64,000 bases of DNA from Blautia schinkii DSM 10518 (GTDB lineage Bacteria; Bacillota; Clostridia; Lachnospirales; Lachnospiraceae): positions 112,803 through 176,802 of the forward strand of contig JNKJ01000006.1 in the NCBI GenBank assembly GCA_000702025.1, written 5' to 3'. How positions within the stretch are numbered: the stretch's first letter is position 1; every line of letters begins with the position of its first letter. The notes under the pieces are model-generated. The model saw nothing but the letters and a program-made list of their open reading frames with translations, was not told the origin of the DNA and made no database searches. The translations under genes were made by a program, and so were the position numbers. Below, one piece after another: positions 60,281 through 64,000 of the stretch.

Positions 60281-60358
60281 TGCTTATGCTCCTTTTCCAG
60301 AGAACAGATCCCATTTGTTATTGTTCTCATAAGAATTTTGCCACTTGCCATTCCCTTA

Positions 60359-60411
60359 TTGACAATTGTGACTGAAGTTGCTATAATGTACTTGTTTAAT
60401 AAGTACATTAT
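60359..60411 (+). promoter_or_regulatory. Promoter and operator of the YtrA-type operon
   Basis: -35 TTGACA (60359-60364), 17 bp, -10 TATAAT (60382-60387). TAATGTACTT (60384-60393) is inverted as AAGTACATTA (60402-60411), overlapping the start of transcription. It is a likely operator for the GntR repressor encoded next. Confidence 0.75.
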
Positions 60412-60431
60412 ATGACGGATGGAGGGATTCT

Positions 60432-60809
60432 GTGGAAATTATAATAAGCAGTAATACGAGTAAACCCATTTATGAGCAGATTACCTCACAGATAAAAGCT
60501 ATGATTATGAGCGGCGAACTGCAGACGGGCGATCCGATCCCCTCTATGCGGGCATTGGCAAAGTCGATCCATGTAAGCGTTATTACCGTTCAAAAGGCAT
60601 ATGAAGATCTACAAAGGGATGGGTTTATCGAAACGACAGTCGGGCGTGGAAGTTTTGTAGCGGCACAGAATAAAGACTTTTATCAAGAGGAACAGCAGCG
60701 GTTAGCGGAAGAGCATTTACAGGAGGCCGCTGATATTGGCAGAACCAGTGGAATATCGTTGGGAAAATTAGTTGAGCTTTTAACTATGTTTTATCAAGAG
60801 GAGGAGTGA
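60432..60809 (+). CDS. GntR/YtrA family repressor
   Basis: 125 residues, GTG start with GGAGGG upstream. The GntR winged helix (YEQITSQIKAMIMSGELQTGDPIPSMRALAKSIHVSVITVQKAYEDLQRDGFIE) and a short helical C-terminus are the YtrA subgroup layout, which controls ABC transporters adjacent to it. It is followed by ATPase and permease genes. It probably represses them until a wall-acting inducer appears. Confidence 0.88.
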   Translation: MEIIISSNTSKPIYEQITSQIKAMIMSGELQTGDPIPSMRALAKSIHVSVITVQKAYEDLQRDGFIETTVGRGSFVAAQNKDFYQEEQQRLAEEHLQEAADIGRTSGISLGKLVELLTMFYQEEE

Positions 60810-60811
60810 CT

Positions 60812-61672
60812 ATGGATACAATCTTACAGGTAGAAAATTTAACGAAACAGTATGAAGGCTTTCAGCTGGACCACGTTTCGTTTGACCTTCCGAAAGGAAC
60901 GATTATGGGACTGATTGGCGAGAATGGAGCCGGAAAGAGTACAACGATCAATGCAATTCTTGATCTGATTAAGAGAGATGACGGTACGGTTACTTTTTGG
61001 GGACAGGAATTAGCCTCATCAAAACAGCTGAAAGAGGACATAGGCGTTGTGTTTGACGGAATCAATTTCTATGAAACATTGACGCCTGCGAAAGTGGGGA
61101 AGATCTCCGGAGCAGCCTATAAGCAATGGGATGAATACCTGTATCAGGATTATTTGAAACGCTTCGGACTTCCTTTGGATAAAGAAATCAAAACACTTTC
61201 TAAAGGCATGAAAATGAAATTGTGTATCGCTGTGGCGCTTTCCCATAAACCGAAGCTGTTGATTTTGGACGAGGCGACCAGCGGTCTGGACCCGGTTATG
61301 CGGGATGATATTCTTGATGTCTTTTTGGATTTCGTGCAGGATGAAAACCATTCCATCTTGATGTCCTCCCATATCACCACGGATTTGGAAAAGGTTGCCG
61401 ACTATATTACTTTTATTCATCAGGGAAAAGTCCTGTTTTGCAAGACAAAGGATGAACTGCGCTACAAATATGGAATCATTCGATGCGGTGCAGCCGGTTT
61501 CGACCAGATTGATAAAGCGGAGATCCTCGCTTACCGCAAAGACGATTACCAGTGGAATGTGCTGGTGGCTGATAAAGAAAAGGCCAGGAAAAAATATAAA
61601 GCGGCCGTCGTTGATGATGCTACGATTGACGATATTCTGCTGCTGTATGTGAAAGGAGAGCGGGCAAAATGA
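60812..61672 (+). CDS. ABC transporter ATP-binding protein
   Basis: 286 residues from ATG 60812 (GAGGAGG upstream). Walker A GENGAGKSTT near 37, Q-loop region, a signature LSKGMKMKLCIAVALS and Walker B LLILDEATSGLDP are present. It belongs to the bacitracin/YtrB-type drug and peptide exporters. It overlaps the permease gene (ATGA). Confidence 0.92.
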   Translation: MDTILQVENLTKQYEGFQLDHVSFDLPKGTIMGLIGENGAGKSTTINAILDLIKRDDGTVTFWGQELASSKQLKEDIGVVFDGINFYETLTPAKVGKISGAAYKQWDEYLYQDYLKRFGLPLDKEIKTLSKGMKMKLCIAVALSHKPKLLILDEATSGLDPVMRDDILDVFLDFVQDENHSILMSSHITTDLEKVADYITFIHQGKVLFCKTKDELRYKYGIIRCGAAGFDQIDKAEILAYRKDDYQWNVLVADKEKARKKYKAAVVDDATIDDILLLYVKGERAK

Positions 61673-62316
61673 AAAGCCTTATATTGAAAGATCTATATAA
61701 TATCGGACACAATACAAAATCCATGCTGTTTATACTTTTGGTGTTTGCTGTAGCTTTTATTCCTACCTCTGGTGTGGGAACATATATTTTCATCTGCGGC
61801 ATCTTATGCAGTATGATGATCGTAACCACTTTTTCTTTTGACGATAACTCCAAATGGGCGCGATATGCGATGATAATGCCCATTTCAAAAAGGGATTTAG
61901 TGATTGGAAAGTTTATTGTCTTAGCAATCTTTTGTGCGATTGGAAGTGTATTCGGCTTGGCTGTAGGCTTGATCGGCGGAGGCATAGCAGGCAAAATTAC
62001 ATTCAGTCCTGCCGCTATTGTGGAACTGCTGTTTTTAACCTTAGCGGCAACGGTAATTTCCCTCATTTTTGGAAGTATGTCAATCCCGCTGGTGTTTAAA
62101 TTTGGAGCCGAAAAAGGGCGCGTTTTACTATTGGTATCGTTCCTCATTCCAGCAGCAATTTGTTTTGGGGCATATAAGCTGCTTGCAATACTGGGCGTGG
62201 AGCTGACAGATCAGACGGTGTTTATCCTCTTATGCTGTTCCCCGCTTATCGCGTTGGTCTGGAGTTATGGAATGTATCAAATCAGTTATCGGATTTTTTT
62301 GAAACAAGAATTGTAA
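61669..62316 (+). CDS. ABC-2 type membrane permease
   Basis: 215 residues with six hydrophobic segments (for example MLFILLVFAVAFIPTSGVG, IFCAIGSVFGLAVGLIGGGI, VLLLVSFLIPAAICFGA). It has the ABC-2 YtrC-like character expected of the partner of the ATPase. Efflux of an antimicrobial compound is likely; the substrate is unknown. Confidence 0.87.
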   Translation: MKSLILKDLYNIGHNTKSMLFILLVFAVAFIPTSGVGTYIFICGILCSMMIVTTFSFDDNSKWARYAMIMPISKRDLVIGKFIVLAIFCAIGSVFGLAVGLIGGGIAGKITFSPAAIVELLFLTLAATVISLIFGSMSIPLVFKFGAEKGRVLLLVSFLIPAAICFGAYKLLAILGVELTDQTVFILLCCSPLIALVWSYGMYQISYRIFLKQEL

Positions 62317-62328
62317 GGAGAGGTTGCT

Positions 62329-62514
62329 ATGAAAAAATATGAGTATGTTAATATCGAATATTCGGCAAAAGGAGTGGTGTTTTCTTATGTTGAAAAGCAT
62401 AGGGAAATCATAGACAGTTACGCGGAGAAAGGCTTTCGATACGTCGGTTTTGTCCCTACGGAAGTTGGGGCAAACGGCTGCATCAGAAAGATTGACTTGA
62501 TTTTTGAAAAGTAG
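62329..62514 (+). CDS. DUF4177 family small protein
   Basis: 61 residues, RBS AAGGAGAGG. Pattern MKKYEYVNIE..., YAEKGFRYVGFVPTEVGANG and terminal KIDLIFEK match DUF4177. Often found at the end of ABC or GntR operons; function unknown. Confidence 0.75.
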   Translation: MKKYEYVNIEYSAKGVVFSYVEKHREIIDSYAEKGFRYVGFVPTEVGANGCIRKIDLIFEK

Positions 62515-62518
62515 AAAA

Positions 62519-62551
62519 TGCGGTGACCTTGATTTTGTCAAAGTCACCGCA
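62519..62551. terminator. Bidirectional hairpin between convergent genes
   Basis: TGCGGTGAC pairs with GTCACCGCA, with an inner CTTGA/TCAAA stem. T-rich tracts on either side are short. It separates the + strand ABC operon and the - strand small lipoprotein gene. Confidence 0.7.
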
Positions 62552-62582
62552 AATACGTATTTGATGCTATTTATGGTTCTCA

Positions 62583-62789
62583 TCAATCAGAGCCATGAAA
62601 GAAGTTCGCAAGTAAACGGAATATATTGTCCGTTGCTTCTGCAAGACTATCAAAAAAATTGTCTTTTGCTTCCACTAAATTCTCAATAACAATGTCTGTG
62701 TCATATGCTAAATCTCTGCATGTATTGGAGCAACCCGTCATTAGCATAAGGCATACCAAACACAGAAAAAGTGATAAATATTTTTTCAT
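62583..62789 (-). CDS. Small lipoprotein
   Basis: 68 residues. The signal peptide ends with LMTGC (Cys19) and the mature part is short and acidic (DTDIVIENLVEAKDNFFDSLAEATDNIF). Downstream of the YxeA-like gene on the same strand. Function unknown; may be a sacrificial or immunity-type surface peptide. Confidence 0.65.
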   Translation of the reverse strand: MKKYLSLFLCLVCLMLMTGCSNTCRDLAYDTDIVIENLVEAKDNFFDSLAEATDNIFRLLANFFHGSD

Positions 62790-62821
62790 TTGATTTATCT
62801 CCGTTTGGAAGGGCCTCTGAA

Positions 62822-63163
62822 CTACTGGTTATAATACTGCTGAACCTTAGCAGGCAATTCCTCATATTTTACTTCCGCCCAGGTCACCACACCCCGAATA
62901 AAATTGACTTTCAGACATAGGAACGCATCATCGGTCAAAATACGGCTTGTTTCAAACACAACGTCCTTTTCATTTCCGTTCTTATCGTAGGCCGCCAGCG
63001 TGTATTTATAATTCATTGCTCCATGCGGAGCGATTTCCTGTACCCATCTGTTATCTATTTGCGTATAGTAGTCGTCATTTTGGGTCGCAAGAAAAGCGCC
63101 CCCCATGCAGACGACAACTAATATTGCTGCAATAATGCCTACTACAACTTTTTTTGATTTCAT
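62822..63163 (-). CDS. YxeA/DUF1093 family secreted protein
   Basis: 113 residues. A signal peptide or anchor (5-27, VVVGIIAAILVVVCMGGAFLA) is followed by NDDYYTQIDNRW and YTLAAYDKNGNEKDVVFETSR, the YxeA pattern. YxeA-type genes are frequent next to lantibiotic-immunity ABC transporters. RBS AGGAGGAT on the minus strand. Function not established. Confidence 0.75.
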   Translation of the reverse strand: MKSKKVVVGIIAAILVVVCMGGAFLATQNDDYYTQIDNRWVQEIAPHGAMNYKYTLAAYDKNGNEKDVVFETSRILTDDAFLCLKVNFIRGVVTWAEVKYEELPAKVQQYYNQ

Positions 63164-63175
63164 TTGAAAATCCTC

Positions 63176-63265
63176 CTATGAAATTTCTTTTTCTTTGCTG
63201 CCCATTTTAACAAAGAGCAGAATTGAGGCAAAAATAATACCCAATACAATCATCGCTTTTTTCAT
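63176..63265 (-). CDS. 29-residue membrane peptide
   Basis: ATG on the minus strand at 63265, with AAGGTAG 6 bp upstream. It reads MKKAMIVLGIIFASILLFVK followed by MGSKEKEIS, one predicted membrane helix with charged ends. It fits exactly between the ABC permease and the YxeA gene. Its shortness is the main doubt. Confidence 0.5.
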   Translation of the reverse strand: MKKAMIVLGIIFASILLFVKMGSKEKEIS

Positions 63266-63271
63266 AACTGG

Positions 63272-64000
63272 CTACCTTGCACTATGATTTCTTTTTTGAA
63301 CCGTTTTCCCAGAATTTTTCTTCTTTTTCTTTGCGGTGGTTACTTCACGATTTTTCGCTGTGAAAACGATAATGAATGTCACGGCCAGTATAAACAGGAT
63401 AGATGCTACGCTCAACAAGATGTTTCCTGTTGGATCACTGCTTCCATCCTGATAACCAATTACGGTAAGGCCTGCTGTAATAGGATATAGATCACGCAGG
63501 CCGTGGCCGGAGGCCATCATTCCAACAAAACCATAAAAGAAAGCAAAGCCAACCCCGGCCATAAAGCTGCCACTTCTCTGTGCGGTAAACGCGATAATAG
63601 GCATGACCGCAATATAAGAAATCATATTGATCCCGATCATCTGAAAAAGCACCTGTACCATACCGCCGATAGAAAATCCGGGAAATCCGCTGGCAAAGAA
63701 AACAATGAGCGTGAACAGGAATTCGATAACGGAAAGTGCTACCGCCATACATCCAACAGCAATCAGTTTCCCAATCAGCATTTTCCGAAAGGAAACAGGG
63801 ATTGTGAGAATATTTTTCAGCGTGTCGTCTGTACGCTCCCGGTCAATGATATATCCGGCGATCAATGCGATTGTTGCAGGATATATTAGAACTAAATTGT
63901 TCCAAATCACACTGGAAGAAAAGTTCATGAGCGTATGGGTTGCCCCGTCAGAGGCCGTTGCCATAAACCGGGCAAGCAGCACGACGGTAAACATCGTTGC
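63272..64000 (-). CDS. Lantibiotic-immunity-like ABC-2 permease (5' end outside window)
   Basis: 242 visible codons; the frame is open to the right edge, and an in-frame ATG at 63994 begins within the first helix, so the true start is likely beyond 64000. It has about six membrane segments and the conserved IDRERTDDTLKNILTIPVSFRKMLIGKL typical of MutE/SpaE-like permeases. The Lys-rich C-terminal tail (TTAKKKKKNSGK) is notable. It likely exports or excludes an antimicrobial peptide, with ATPase genes beyond the window. Confidence 0.82.
   Translation of the reverse strand, partial: ATMFTVVLLARFMATASDGATHTLMNFSSSVIWNNLVLIYPATIALIAGYIIDRERTDDTLKNILTIPVSFRKMLIGKLIAVGCMAVALSVIEFLFTLIVFFASGFPGFSIGGMVQVLFQMIGINMISYIAVMPIIAFTAQRSGSFMAGVGFAFFYGFVGMMASGHGLRDLYPITAGLTVIGYQDGSSDPTGNILLSVASILFILAVTFIIVFTAKNREVTTAKKKKKNSGKTVQKRNHSAR

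Noticed and set aside
60206..60415. Small ORF after the copy 2 regulator
   Set aside because: It runs through the terminator and the YtrA promoter, and has no RBS.
1..64000. CRISPR arrays, rRNA and tRNA genes, transposases
   Set aside because: No regularly spaced repeats, no rRNA-like or cloverleaf sequence and no transposase motifs were recognised in a manual reading; a computed search would be needed to exclude a degenerate tRNA.

Overview
The window looks like chromosome of a gut Clostridia (Firmicutes), most likely Lachnospiraceae or a close relative. The grounds are AGGAGG-type ribosome binding sites before almost every gene, canonical sigma-A promoters with 17-bp spacers, a Firmicutes-type conjugation module, an LPXTG-class adhesin, a vanD-type glycopeptide resistance operon, and DUF3795, GntR/YtrA and HD-GYP/GGDEF genes. 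Nearly everything is on the + strand. No rRNA, tRNA, CRISPR array or transposase was recognised.

Region 1 (about 1-26.1 kb) is most of an integrative and conjugative element (ICE). It opens with small excisionase-like DUF6462 genes, a winged-helix/CxxC protein and a sigma-like regulator. The transfer operon follows: pilin-like peptide, VirB6/TrbL channel, membrane-anchored NlpC/P60 + 3D peptidoglycan hydrolase, PrgI-like protein, VirB4 ATPase, accessory genes, VirD4 coupling protein and an S1-domain protein. Then come a lipoprotein, a 1507-residue thioester/CnaB adhesin, a Fic protein, a structured leader RNA ahead of a zinc-finger protein and a sigma factor, and a signal peptidase I. No integrase or relaxase is recognised inside the window, so at least one end lies outside it. 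The transfer promoter carries an exact tandem 11-mer just upstream of its -35 box and an intrinsic terminator in its leader.

Region 2 (about 26.3-40.8 kb) is a long one-direction array of small, mostly unrelated accessory genes: SLOG, TIGR04076, DUF3788, nitroreductase, PPOX, acetyltransferases, HAD, two DUF3795 genes, MBL, VOC, NTF2-like, CAT-like, DinB-like, TudS-like, DUF1697 and M20. Degenerate copies of the 3' end of a VOC gene, all starting at the same left junction, recur between intact genes, and a DUF1697 3' end recurs after the M20 gene. The layout resembles gene-by-gene cassette accretion. Several genes here are visibly A+T-rich.

Region 3 (about 40.8-49.7 kb) holds a divergent regulator with two GntR domains and a signalling locus: REC-HD-GYP-GGDEF protein, solute-binding lipoprotein, hybrid histidine kinase and Hpt protein. 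It probably links an extracellular ligand to c-di-GMP turnover.

Region 4 (about 49.8-60.2 kb) is an intact vanR-vanS-vanY-vanH-vanD-vanX cluster with the gene order of vanD-type operons. It has phased VanR-like boxes and a terminator-like hairpin in the vanY leader. WYL, TetR and methyltransferase genes follow. Two paralogous winged-helix regulators without receiver domains flank the block, and both have an abnormal translation start.

Region 5 (60.2-64 kb) has a YtrA-type GntR/ABC-2 transporter operon, a DUF4177 gene and, convergently, a lantibiotic-immunity-like ABC permease (cut by the window end) with a 29-residue membrane peptide, a YxeA-family protein and a small lipoprotein.
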